NCBI RefSeq assembly: GCF_000372725.1
Contig: NW_005202428.1
Span: 1,388,438 to 1,452,437 of the forward strand
Direction of reading: 5' to 3'
DNA length: 64,000 nt
Source of the DNA: Emiliania huxleyi CCMP1516
Lineage: Eukaryota > Haptophyta > Isochrysidales > Noelaerhabdaceae
Shown: positions 1 to 9,479 of the stretch, one piece after another
How positions within the stretch are numbered: position 1 is the first letter of the stretch
Layout of the letters: every line of letters starts with the position of its first letter
Notes under the pieces: model-generated
The model's input: only the letters and a program-made list of their open reading frames with translations
What the model was told of the DNA's origin: nothing
Database searches by the model: none
Made by a program: the position numbers and the translations under genes

Positions 1-949
1 CCTCGAGAGTGAAGTACGTGACTGGCAGCTGCAGGGCAGCCGCCCGCCGCAGCAGCAGGTAGGCGAGGCCAACGTCCTCGTGGTCCCAGCCGGCGTCGGC
101 GCGAAAGTCGTCTGCGGTGGGACGATCGGTGCCCTGCCCCTCCTCCAGGGCCTCTCTGGCAAGGCGCGACGACATTACGTTCAGGCTGCCGTCGGCGAAG
201 GGGAAGGGTCCCACCGCACCCTTGCACGCTGCAGTCTCCAGCACGAGGGCACGCTGCGCGGGGAGCGAGTCCGGGAGCCAGGCATCCTGAAGGCTGCCAC
301 ACGCGCAGCCGACGTTAAGGGCCGGACAGCCGCCTGCATTCTGTACAGTCGGGCCGGAGCCAGGCGGCAGGGGCGGCTGCCAGAGCCTCCAGCGGAGCGT
401 GCCATAGTAGGCGTAGGACGAGTGACGCCGGCGGCCGCCTTCCCTGCGCCCCTGCGCCGCCATGAGCAGCATGTCGGCGCGCAGCTTTGGAAGGTGCAGA
501 AGCGAGTCGTCGTCCACCTTGGCGATCCACTGGTACGACGCGTACGACGCATCACCCGCAGCGTGCCGGTACCATGCGAGCGTCTTGTGCGCCACAGACG
601 TCTTGCTGCACTCGGGCGCTTCGACGCGGACCCAATCGGCGTAGCGCTGCAGTTCCCAGTGGACGACTGCGAGCGGCTCCCGATTGCAGCACATGCTGAA
701 GCCGCAGCCACTCATGTCGCCGAGCACGTATCGGACCGCCACGTCCGGCATGCTGCCAAGTGAGGGTGCGTAGTGCATGCGCTGCCAGGTGCGCTGGTCA
801 AAGTTGAGCGGCGCAGTGATGACGCCGATGACGAGGAGATGAGCCGAGGGCAGGACGCTGCTGGCCGCGCGAGCGCGAGCACGCCTGCGCAGCGCTCCGG
901 GGCGCACACCAAGCACGGGCGTGCTCAGGGTGAGGCAGATGGCGAACAT
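1..949 (-). CDS. GT31-type (beta-1,3-galactosyltransferase-like) glycosyltransferase, 3' end cut by window
   Basis: Translating the minus strand from the ATG at 949-947 gives an open frame to the window edge. A short hydrophobic start (MFAICLTLSTPVLGV) fits a signal anchor for a Golgi type II membrane protein. About 35 residues in comes LLVIGVITAPLNFDQRTW, which matches the opening beta-strand and the xxxxQRxxxRxTW region of GT31/Galactosyl_T enzymes, then VRYVLGDMSG. The metal and nucleotide-sugar binding DxD motif is present as KVDDDSLLHLPKL (aspartates near residues 146-148), and WDHEDVGLAYLL matches the conserved EDVxxG region near the C-terminus. The expected job is transfer of galactose or a related sugar to glycoproteins or polysaccharides in the Golgi. 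Acceptor and exact sugar cannot be told. The C-terminus lies outside the window. Confidence 0.85.
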   Translation of the reverse strand, partial: MFAICLTLSTPVLGVRPGALRRRARARAASSVLPSAHLLVIGVITAPLNFDQRTWQRMHYAPSLGSMPDVAVRYVLGDMSGCGFSMCCNREPLAVVHWELQRYADWVRVEAPECSKTSVAHKTLAWYRHAAGDASYASYQWIAKVDDDSLLHLPKLRADMLLMAAQGRREGGRRRHSSYAYYGTLRWRLWQPPLPPGSGPTVQNAGGCPALNVGCACGSLQDAWLPDSLPAQRALVLETAACKGAVGPFPFADGSLNVMSSRLAREALEEGQGTDRPTADDFRADAGWDHEDVGLAYLLLRRAAALQLPVTYFTLE

Positions 950-1031
950 GAGTGAGAGCACTCCCGCGCCACAAGTCAAACTCGAACGTCCCCCATGTGC
1001 TTTTGGCTTGCACGTACGTACTTGGCTGTCT

Positions 1032-1087
1032 TCTGATAAACGCAGTATGGAAGATACAAAGAGACGGAGGAGCAACGAGCGCCCTGG
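1032..1087 (+). repeat. 56-bp direct repeat, copy A
   Basis: This segment, starting TCTGATAAACGCAGTATGG, recurs at 2464-2519 with only the last base different. The two copies bracket the transposon-like element at 1305-2343 at a distance of 114-217 bp, so they are not its target duplication. They may be remnants of an older repeat or a local duplication. Confidence 0.85.
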
Positions 1088-1304
1088 CGTGAGCCAACGA
1101 CACTCCCTCCGTAGACACTGATCACACACGGGTGGGACAGGGTGGGTCACAACGAAGCACGAGAGCGTGCGTGCACGACAGAGCGACAGCGCAGCGCACT
1201 GACTCACAACTTTCAAGTTCTGGCGGTGCTTTTGGCAACCAGCTGCGCAATATGATCAGTTCTAATGAACGTGCCGGGGCCCGACGGATAGATGAATCCG
1301 GGGC

Positions 1305-2343
1305 TAGGGTGCCCACAGGGCCCCAAAAAAGAAAGGAAAAAAGAAATGGGGCACCCCCGATCGCAGCACTTCGTGTTGGCCAGTCGAGAAATTGAGAGTG
1401 TGACTAGGAGGGTGGGACGCTGGGGATTCTCAAAGGTATACCCTTGGAATGGCCGGATCCAGCCTTCAACGTACGAGATCGCGCGCGCTTCGCGCGCTGC
1501 ACCGCCTATTCTCCGCGGCTGTGTGACGACGCGTGCCGTGTGCCAGCAGAGTTGAGCGCGCGCGGCGCGACGGCGCCCGCGAGGGAAGGCGCGGGTGCAG
1601 CGGCCGCCGGCGGCCGTACCGCCCGCCAGCCGGCGCAGCAGCGGCCAGCGCAGCGGCCGCCGGCGCAGCAGCCAGATCAGCCGGTGCGCGCCTTGCGAGG
1701 CGAGTACTGCCGCCCGGCAGCCTTGAGGCGGCCGGGCGGCAGTACTCGTTCGAACTTTGCGAGCCGTGCGCGCGCCGAGGCGCCCGCGGCGCGCGTCCGC
1801 CCGGCTGCCAGTAGGAGGCGGCGCAATATGGCCTATAGTACAGCCCTTGAGGAGGAGGAAGAGGCTGGCTGGCAGTGCTGTATGCCGCCGAGGGGCAGTT
1901 TTGGGGTGCTGACCCACGCCCAGCGGGCTGCAGAATGCGTCCGCAGCCGGGACAACCCGCCCCCCCTGCCGAGGCCGGTCGAAGCCCACTTGGAGGCAGC
2001 CATGAGGAGTCCTTTTGGTGCTCCTGGCGCCCGTTGGAATGGCGAGCGCGCGCCGATGGGGGGGGGGGGGTCTTGCTTGCTCCACACCGAGCGCCATCGG
2101 TCCGGACCGGTGCCTCCACCGAGGGGTGGCCTGCACAAGGTCTGAGCCGCGGGCGCTCGGCGCCAAGTGCAGTGTCACGCTCGCACTGGAGCGGGTCACA
2201 ATGGGAAACCCTCGTTTCCTATGTACTCGGTCCCCCAACGGAAGAGGCCTCGCTCCTATTGGAACTGGCCAACATCAGATTTGCCTCGTGCGTCCCTTTT
2301 TGAGCCGGAAAGCTATTTTCTTTTGGGTCCTGTGGGCACCCTA
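1305..2343. mobile_element. 1,039-bp non-autonomous DNA-transposon-like element with TIRs and 7-bp TSD
   Basis: The left end reads TAGGGTGCCCACAGGGCCCC. The right end (2318-2343) is its inverted copy with a few mismatches, giving terminal inverted repeats of about 25 bp. Both ends abut the heptamer CCGGGGC (1298-1304 and 2344-2350), a clean target-site duplication. Inside at about 1699-1748 lies a near-perfect hairpin with arms CGAGTACTGCCGCCCGGC. I see no convincing transposase; the frames crossing it are Arg/Ala-rich composition artefacts. The left ~525 bp recurs in inverted orientation at 54937-55463. Seven-base duplications are not diagnostic of one superfamily, so it is left unclassified. 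Confidence 0.8.
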
Positions 2344-2463
2344 CCGGGGCACCCTCCGCTCGAATCCCTGGCTGGGGGTTCGAGGCGGCCCCCACCCTGG
2401 GGCCTCCCATCAAAGGGACTGCGGCAGAAGACGCCCAATCTTGCACAAGTGCAAGAACCATAC

Positions 2464-2519
2464 GTCTGATAAACGCAGTATGGAAGATACAAAGAGACGG
2501 AGGAGCAACGAGCGCCCTG
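2464..2519 (+). repeat. 56-bp direct repeat, copy B
   Basis: Second copy of the segment at 1032-1087. Sequence on either side of the two copies is unrelated, so this is a dispersed or locally duplicated remnant. From 2520 to about 3100 I see no supported gene, only short low-quality frames and a poly-G run near 2755. Confidence 0.85.
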
Positions 2520-3103
2520 ATCACAAAATTTGCGATGGCCCGGATCGAAACCTGTACTTTGGCCAAGTACGGGTGTCCCAGAAAACAGATCCCAGAAAAA
2601 ACAGAGCGCGCCGCAGAAACCGACATCGACCCGTGGGTTTTTCGGCTATGGGAAACCGCCATGGCCCATGGAAACCCCGGCAACCGCCTCAGAAACCCAG
2701 TGGGAAACACCGAGGTCTGGTGTCTGCTTTATCCGCCACGAATGACCGCACACGGGGGGGGGGCTGTTCCTTTTTACCCATCTCACAGTAGAGGTGTCCG
2801 TTTTTATTTGTTTAAAGCCGTGTGGGGATTTTTACACGACGACCCACCGCGCGAGCGCCGACCGTACACACACGACATGCAGGTACACATGCAAAGCGCG
2901 GCGGCGGAGAAGCGGCGGGATGCGGCGCCCGGCAGCGGGGCGACGGGGAAGCGCGGGCGGCCCGACGCTGTCAGGTGGTGAACCGAGGGCCCCCGAGGCG
3001 CTCTGGCAAGCTCGCCGGGTAGGGGGAAAGCTCCGACCTGCCTGGCGAGTAGGGCCTGTCCGAGTAGCGTCCGGACAGCGGCGACGGCTCGGGCGGCAAG
3101 TAC

Positions 3104-4566
3104 CTACCAGGTTCGGGAAGGGGTCCCAGAGCCCTCCATGTGAAGGAGCGGCGACGGTGGCGGGGTCAAGGCGCACTCGAAGTCGCGCGGCGTCAGGCCG
3201 AGGAGGGCATCCTCGGCGGGGGAGTACCTGCGTGTGAGGACCTCTCGCTCCCCGCCGCCCCGAGGTGTGTGTGTGTGTGGTGGTGTGTGTGTGTGTTGGG
3301 GGGAGGGGGGGGGGGGGGGGGGGGGGGGGCGTACTCGGACGTCGGCGGCGAGCCGAGCCGGTAGTGCGACGCTGCGGCGAGGACAGCGGCGGCGTCGAGC
3401 GAGTCTGTGCCGAGCAGCATGGTGCGGTACCTGTCGGACCAGGTCCTGGAGGAGTGGGGAGGAGGCTCGTGCGAGTGTGCGCCAGGCAGCGAGTGCGGTG
3501 CATGTCTCGTATCCGAGGAAGCGACCAGCCGTACACAAAGGCGTTGAGTGCGCCCTGCAGCGGCAGGCGGGGAGAGCGTGGAGGTGAGGCAGTGGCCTCT
3601 GCGCACACAATGTGGTGGGGCGAGGGCCAGGCAGCCCTCGCATCTCCACGCCCAGGCAGGCGAGGCAGGAGGCGGCACGGCATTGACAGTGCAAGGCCCA
3701 GTGGCGGAGCAGGCCTGCAGCGGCATGCACATCGCCTCGAGCGCCGCGAGCCCGTACGAGGGGGCTCGCCTCGCACCGCAGAGCAGCACCTGCAGCCGCA
3801 CCAGCAGGGAGGGGAGCCAGACGACGGCGAAGACGAGCAGGTAGAGCGACGTCGAGCGAGAGACGCGGGCCTCGGTGGCAGAGCGGCAGACGAGCGCATA
3901 CGTCGCCGTGTTGAAGGCGAACGCACCAACCAGCGGGAGGTAAAAGGCGAGGAGGTACTGCGGCGTAAAGTCGGGCCCGACGGCGCAGTACGAGCCGGCG
4001 TCGCCGACGTACCCCAGGGCGTACGTGCCGCCGGCGAGCAGCGCGGGCAACGGCCAGCAGAGCGCGTGGAAAGTGAGCTCGGCGTCGCGCAGCGAGATGC
4101 GCGGCGCCGTGGCGGCGGGCGGGGCCACGTCGCGGTAGAGCGTGCGCGCGAAGCAAGAGGTCCAAAAGATGGACGCGAGGTTGAAGTAGAGCAGCCCGAC
4201 GGCCTGCACCTCGCAGAGTGGCGAGGGACTGTCGCCGGGCGCGCCGTCGGCGGCCGGGTAGGCGGTGTCGACGAGCACCCCGCACATGTTGAAGATGGAG
4301 GCAAAGCCGTCAGCGACGGCGAGGTAGCCGATCAGCCGCATCGCGAAGAAGCGCTTGGAGAGCTCGCGGAAGCGGTACATCGAAACCAGCACGAGGCTGG
4401 TGCCCGCGAGCGATAGCGTCGCGCTGACGAAGACGATGAGGCGGAGGTGCCACTCCTCCTCGAGCGAGAGCGGCGTCTTGCGGCCGCCCTCGCCGGCGAG
4501 GCCCATCAGCGGCTCTCCCTCGCCGGAGAGGCCCACCAGCAGCTGTCCCTCGCCGGCGAGACTCAT
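3104..4566 (-). CDS. Seven-helix receptor of the cAMP-receptor-like (Dicty_CAR/class B-like) GPCR type, 4 exons
   Basis: Exons on the minus strand are inferred as 4566-3715, 3554-3502, 3430-3335 and 3227-3104, giving 374 aa. The chosen ATG is at 4566, because the more upstream in-frame start is only GTG. Exon 1 encodes six hydrophobic helices (first near LRLIVFVSATLSLAG, later IFWTSCFARTLYRD and YLLVFAVVWLPSLLVR). Exon 2 restores helix VII as MPLQ|GALNAFVYGWSLPR, a hallmark of cAMP-receptor-like GPCRs (PLQGxxNxxVYGW). The cytoplasmic tail follows. All phases close (0, 2, 2). Donors are GC, GC and GT. Each intron is bounded by a short direct repeat across the splice sites, for example GACAT|GCACCGCAC against GACAG|GTACCGCAC. 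Intron 3 is poly-C plus (CA)n. It shares an upstream region of 176 bp with the divergent RCC1 gene. Ligand unknown; expected at the plasma membrane. Confidence 0.8.
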
Positions 4567-4742
4567 CAGTCTCGCCGCTCTGCCTCTCACTGCCGCCTCC
4601 GCGCCGGCCGAGACCCTGAACCGCTCTAGCGCTTCGCCTGTGCGATTCGCCGACTTGATTCCAAGGAGAAATCGACTTGGCAGGAGGAAAAAAAATTTCT
4701 CGCGCCTGAGATTGGGGACGGGAAAAAAATTTTTTTTTCGCG
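4567..4742. promoter_or_regulatory. Divergent intergenic region between receptor and RCC1 genes
   Basis: Only 176 bp separate the two start codons, so both promoters must lie here or overlap the 5' UTRs. The segment is unusually A/T-rich just before 4743 (AAAAAAAATTT and TTTTTTTT tracts) in an otherwise GC-rich setting. No TATA box or named element is visible. Confidence 0.4.
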
Positions 4743-5990
4743 ATGTCCACCCCGCGGCGCCGCTCGCGCCGCCTCGCCGCCGCCGCCGCCGCCGCCGCGC
4801 ACTGCCCCCTCACCGACCTGCCCCTTGAGCTCCTCGCGCGCGTCATCTCTCGCTGCGACCCCGCCGACATCGCTCGTTTCGGGGCCGTCTCGCTGCTCTT
4901 CCACGCCTCGCTCGCTCAGGAGGGCATCCGCTTGTTGGCGCAAGAGCGCGGCTTCGAGCTGCCGGCGCAGCCAGAGGGCGAGAGCTGCGCCGTGCGGTGG
5001 CTGTGCTATTCGGCGCTGCTGTGCGAGTCCAACCCGCCGGCGAGGCTGGCCACAGGCGAACGGCACAGCGTCTTCATCGACGGCGAGGGGCGGCTCTCGT
5101 CGTGCGGCAATGCGCCGTCGTACCTTGGAGGACTGCTCGGGCACGGCAATGGCGTGATGCAGCTCAACACGCCGACCCGCCTCCTCTCGATGCTGGGCGG
5201 TGAGCGCGCCGTGAGCGTGTCGGCCGGAGCATTCCACAGCCTCGCCATCACCGCCGATGGCGCCGTCTGGAGCTGGGGCGGTGGAATGTACGGCAAGCTG
5301 GGCCGCGGTGACCAGCAGCGCCAGCTGCTGCCCAAGAAGGTCGAGGCCTTTGACCAGTGTGTCGTTGCTCTGTTGGCTGGAGATATGCACAGCCTCGCCC
5401 TCACCGCCGACGGCGCCCTCTGGAGCTGGGGCGATGGATGCCATGGCAAGTTGGGCCACGGCGACGAGCAGAACCAGCTGCTGCCGAAGAAGGTCGACGC
5501 ATTTGCTGGGCAGCGCATCGTCGCAGTATCGGCTGGAGGCGAGCACAGCTTCACCCTCACCGCCGACGGCGCCGTCTGGAGCTGGGGCCGTGGAAACTTT
5601 GGCCGGTTGGGCCACGGCGACACGCAGAGCCAGCTGCTGCCGAAGAAGATCGGGGCCTTTGCTGATCAGCGCGTCGTTGCCGTGTCGGGTGGGTGGGGGC
5701 ACAGCTTCGCCCTCACCGCCGACGGCGCCGTCTGGAGCTGGGGCTGGGGAGCCTTTGGCCAGCTGGGCCACGGCGACCAGCAGGCCCAGCTGCTGCCGAA
5801 CAAGATCGAGGCCTTTGCTGGCCAGCGCGTCGTCGCTGTGTCGGCTGGAGAGCAGCACAGCCTCGCCCGCACCGCCGACGGCGCCGTCTTCGCCTGGGGT
5901 GAGGGCAAGCGCGGCCGCCTAGGCCACGGAGAGCACCTGTCGAACCAACTGCTGCCCAAGAAGATCGAGACGTGGGCGCCGGGGCAGTGA
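4743..5990 (+). CDS. F-box protein with RCC1-type beta-propeller repeats
   Basis: Single open frame of 415 aa from the ATG at 4743. Residues ~20-60 (LPLELLARVISRCDPADIAR) are an F-box, which would dock to Skp1 in an SCF ubiquitin ligase. From ~105 to the end are about six RCC1 repeats with the pattern VVAVSAG..HSLALTADGAVWSWG followed by G.LGHGD..QLLPKKV. RCC1 propellers bind protein partners or, in RCC1 itself, Ran; here substrate recognition for ubiquitylation is the likely role, by inference. No intron is needed. The DNA of the repeats is highly self-similar, suggesting recent homogenisation. A close paralogue lies at 60502-61902 on the opposite strand. Confidence 0.88.
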   Translation: MSTPRRRSRRLAAAAAAAAHCPLTDLPLELLARVISRCDPADIARFGAVSLLFHASLAQEGIRLLAQERGFELPAQPEGESCAVRWLCYSALLCESNPPARLATGERHSVFIDGEGRLSSCGNAPSYLGGLLGHGNGVMQLNTPTRLLSMLGGERAVSVSAGAFHSLAITADGAVWSWGGGMYGKLGRGDQQRQLLPKKVEAFDQCVVALLAGDMHSLALTADGALWSWGDGCHGKLGHGDEQNQLLPKKVDAFAGQRIVAVSAGGEHSFTLTADGAVWSWGRGNFGRLGHGDTQSQLLPKKIGAFADQRVVAVSGGWGHSFALTADGAVWSWGWGAFGQLGHGDQQAQLLPNKIEAFAGQRVVAVSAGEQHSLARTADGAVFAWGEGKRGRLGHGEHLSNQLLPKKIETWAPGQ

Positions 5991-6336
5991 GGAGAAGGGC
6001 GAAAGGGTGCAAGGTCCTGTGTTGCCGCGTTGTGTTGCCGCGTTGCCCACGTGCCTATCGCCACCTGCGACGTATGTTGCGAGAGGCGAATCCGGCCCCA
6101 CGAGCGAGCCCCACCACGATTTTGGCACAAGACACTTGGAGCACTTGGAGTGCAGTCGGTAACCTCACATCCAGGGCCGGGGAGCTAAGAAGCGTACCCA
6201 GCGGGCCGGATGATCTCTACAAAAACTCACATGAAAGCGGCGAACGAGGCACGGTTAACTTCGCGTTCCTCTTTTTTTGCGGCTGTCGCGGCACGAGCGT
6301 CGAGCGTCGCCGTGGCGCTGCCAAGCTGCCAAGCAG
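5991..6336. other. Intergenic, 346 bp, no gene seen
   Basis: Between the RCC1 stop and the CCDC25-like start. Short repeats TTGTGTTGCCGCG are present near 6019-6047. The stretch around 6148-6167 (GGAGTGCAGTCGGTAACC) resembles 53077-53096, a small dispersed repeat. No RNA gene or clear promoter element is visible. Confidence 0.5.
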
Positions 6337-8886
6337 ATGGTCTTTTACTTCACGTGCTCGGACCCTCGCTATGTCATCTACATGGGCCGCGACAAGCACG
6401 AGAACGAGCACCTCATCGCGTACGGCTGGCCAGAAGACCTGTGGTTCCACGTCGACAGCCACTCGAGCGCGCACGTCTACCTGCGGCTGCCCAAGGGCGA
6501 GACGATTGACGACGTTCCCGACGAGATCGTGCAGGAGTGCAGTCAGCTGTGCAAGGCCAACTCGATCGAGGGCTCCAAGCTCTCGCACGTGCGGATGATC
6601 TACACGCCGTGGGCGAACCTCAAAAAGACGGAGGGGATGGCCGACGGACAGGTTGGCTACCACTCTCGCGGCGCGGTGCGGCACACGATGGTGGAGCACC
6701 GGGTCAACGCGGTGGTCAACCGGCTGAACAAGACCAAGGTCGAGATGCACAACGACCCGAGCGAGCTCGCGCGCCTCAGGCGCGGGCGCCACTTCGGCTG
6801 CTCTCCCCTTGACCTCGGCTGCTCCTCTCGGCTGCCGCACCTCGGCTTCTCCCTCTCGGCGGCTGCTCCTCGGCTGCCGCTTCTCGGCGCGAAGCGCGAC
6901 GCAACTGCCGCTAGGCGCGAGCGCGACGCGGCGGAGGCGGCTGAGGCGCGCCGAACGCGCGAGGAGTCCAAGGCGGCGGTGGCGGCAGAGGAGAAGGCGG
7001 CGAGGCGCGAGCGGGCGGAGGAGGAGGCGGCCGCGGCGCTCGCGCGCGCCACCGGAACGCTGTACAGCGCCGAGTCATTGGGCGCCGCCCGCGCCGCCGC
7101 GTTGCACGCCGAACCTAGATGCGCGGACACAGCTGGTTGCAACCACTGCTCGGGTGCACGCCCTCGTCTGGACTCCGCCATGCTGACTCCGCCATGCTCG
7201 CACGCGGCGACTCTCGTGCGCTCACGATGCAGACCCCCCTGGGAAGAGCAGTGAGACTGCAAGGTAGGCACGCCGACGCGGAGCGCCAGATCGCAAAGGC
7301 GAAGAAGAAGAAGGGCGAGCGGAGGGGAGGCGGCGTCGCCGACGCGAGCTTGGTGGGTGACTCTGGATGCGGAAGAGCGGCGGTCCAGCTAGCGCTCGCG
7401 ACGACACGCACGCGGCTGCATCGAAGTGCACTGCAGCCGTGTCCCCGGATCTGGTAGACCTCGTGTTGCCGCGCCGCTAAGAAGCTGCACGAGCCCCTCC
7501 CCACCCCCTCACCTCCCTGCGGTGGGTCCAAGCTCCCCGTGTCTGGAGCCCAGGTGGACGACCTGTTCGGAGACCTCTGCCTCGCCTCCCCGGGCGGCGG
7601 TGGCGGCGGAGGAGAAGGGCTCGACGCGGGAGAGGAGCCAGGGCGAGGACGCGTCCGGGACCCTTCCGGGACCCTTCCTCTAGGCGACTGGCTCGACGAC
7701 GACGACGAGGAGGACCCCTTTTGGTCGAGCGGCCCCTCTGGCGGTTCCTCCTCCGCCGCCTCCGCCGCCGCCTCGGCCGGGGAAGGGTTTGGAGGGCCGG
7801 CGGCGGTGGCACAGACGTGGCGCGACGCGTCGCTCGGCGTGCTGGGCGAGGAGGTTGCACGCGTGGAGGCTGGCCGCGCGTCCTCTGCCGTCGAGAGGAA
7901 GGGGCGCGGAGCCTCCCCTGAGCCTTCTCTGCGCCCCTCCCTGCAGGCGGGCCGCAAGTCTGCCGGCGAAATGGAGAGGCTGACGGAGGCGGCGCACGAG
8001 CGAAAGGCGGCGGCAAAGAGCCGCGCGGCGGAGGCGGCGGCGAAGAAGGCGGAGGCGGAGGCCAAGGCGGCGGAGGCGGTGGAGGCGAAGCGGCGGGAGC
8101 TGCACGGCCAGCGGGAGCAGGCGGCGGAGGCGGCGGCGAGCGGCGCACGGGCGGCGCAGGCGCGACTCGAGACCGGGCGGTGGACACGCCCACAACACGC
8201 CCACGACACGTACTCGACACGCCCACGCCACGCCCACGACACGCCCACGACACGCCCACGACACGTCCGCGACACGTCCGCGTGGCGCGTCGGACAGGCG
8301 CGACTCGACGCGGACCGCGCGGCGGGGTTGGCAGGCGCGGCGCTGGAGGAGAACGAGGTTGGGTGGATGTGCGGAGGCGGCGCAGCGGCGGGGAGGGCGG
8401 CCTCACGCGGGTTCGGTCGCTCCTTAGGCGGCTCAGGAGGAGGCGCGGGCGGCGCAAGCGGCGTGGCGTTGCCGGGCGAACCCCCTGCTGAGCAAGCTCT
8501 CCCCCCCCCCCCCCCTCCCCCGCCACTTCTCCCCGCCGCAGGAGCTGATGGTTCTCGAGGCGGTGCTCGGCGAGGAGGGTTTCGAGCGCGAGGAGGAGGC
8601 GGCCCCGCCCGCTTTCCGGCTCACCGTCGCGGGCGAGCGGGCGCGCGGCGAGCCGACCGCAGTGCAGCTCCGCGTCACTTTCGTCGTCGAGTACCCGTCG
8701 CACTTGCCGCCCCGCCTCGAGATTGTCGACGGCGTCGCGGCCGAGGACGCGCCGCTAGTGCGCGACTCGCTGCTCGCACTCTTCTACGCGCAGCGCGAGG
8801 AGAGCGCGGCGGCGGGCGAGCCAGCGGAGGGCGTGGTGCACCGCTGGACGGAGTGGGTGAAGGAGGAGTGGATGCCGTCGAGCTGA
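6337..8886 (+). CDS. CCDC25: CCDC25-like (NFACT-R domain) protein apparently fused to a C-terminal RWD domain
   Basis: The ATG at 6337 starts MVFYFTCSDPRYVIYMGRDK, the signature start of CCDC25/Jlp2 proteins, and continues HGWPED-like (YGWPEDLWFHVDSHSSAHVY), KANSIEGSKLSHV and YTPWANLKKTEGM, so the NFACT-R domain fills the first ~150 residues. A charged coiled coil follows. Downstream exons remain in phase if introns 7104-7267 (GC), 7353-7553 (GT), 7869-7946 (GC), 8160-8297 (GC) and 8358-8541 (GT) are removed; one more intron near 6780-6890 and one near 7620-7683 are likely but unresolved. The last exon (8542-8886) encodes a complete RWD domain (ELMVLEAVLGEEGF ... VEYPSHLPPRLEI). CCDC25 proteins bind DNA or tRNA-like ligands, and RWD domains mediate protein contacts (GCN2, IMPACT). 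The alternative is two adjacent genes with an unseen stop and start between about 7100 and 7560. Confidence 0.75.
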
Positions 8887-9479
8887 GCGGGCGAGACCCT
8901 TGCCCCGTGGGGCGAGCTGCCTCTCGTCTGCCGTCTGGGCCGCACACTTAAAGAGTGGTATGCCCTCGTCTAGATTCAAAAGTTGAGCACAATTATTCTC
9001 AAGAGTAAGTTTTGCCGCATTTGTGCCTCTGCCTTACGTCAGTAATCTCTAGAATCTAGCGTCCCCCGCCGAAGACCGAGAAGGCGAGAAGCGCTAGGTC
9101 CGTCGTAGTCGTCACAGCGTATGTAACCTATATAAGGGTCGACAGGGCGCGCCTCGCGAGGCTGAGCTACAATCCTACAAATTACGTTCCTCCTGACTTA
9201 CTCACTCGCGCGCTTGCTTTTTTTCGCTCCACAGCCCTCTGGTCTTCACCATCCCCCTTTTGGAGTGTGAGTGTGCGACGTCCTTGTGAAGGCTTGAAGT
9301 AGACCGGAGAGATGGCTACGAAGCCTTCACAGCATCACAGGTGCTGGTTCTTACTATTATACACACACGCACACTTGTCGCTTGTCGCGGCGGCTAGGCC
9401 CCGGCGTAGGCCACTGGCAGGCGGGCGTAGCTACCTGACCGACTATTGCTCTCTGTTCAACGCCAGAACAACGCAAGTC
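8887..9479. other. Intergenic, about 590 bp, with a TATA-like motif
   Basis: Convergent spacer between the CCDC25/RWD gene and the OSCA-type gene. It holds CCTATATAAGGG at about 9127-9138, a good TATA-box match, followed by an uncharacterised small frame starting ATG at 9311 (about 60 codons, MATKPSQHHR...). I cannot support it as a gene. (ACAC) repeats lie at 9361-9373. Confidence 0.4.

Noticed and set aside
80-763. 227-codon plus-strand frame at the left edge
   Set aside because: It is antisense to the GT31 frame, which carries a DDD motif, EDVG motif and signal anchor.
1444-2303. Several Arg/Ala/Pro-rich frames inside the TIR element as a transposase
   Set aside because: No DDE, zinc-finger or helix-turn-helix features. 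The copy at 54937 does not conserve a frame beyond composition.
4355-4828. 157-codon plus-strand frame overlapping receptor and RCC1 starts
   Set aside because: It overlaps two better-supported divergent genes and encodes Arg/Ser/Pro-rich sequence only.
8156-8300. CRISPR-like or coding repeat in the CCDC25/RWD gene
   Set aside because: The tandem CACGACACGCCC lies between duplicated splice sites and is best read as an intron body, even though its length is a multiple of three.
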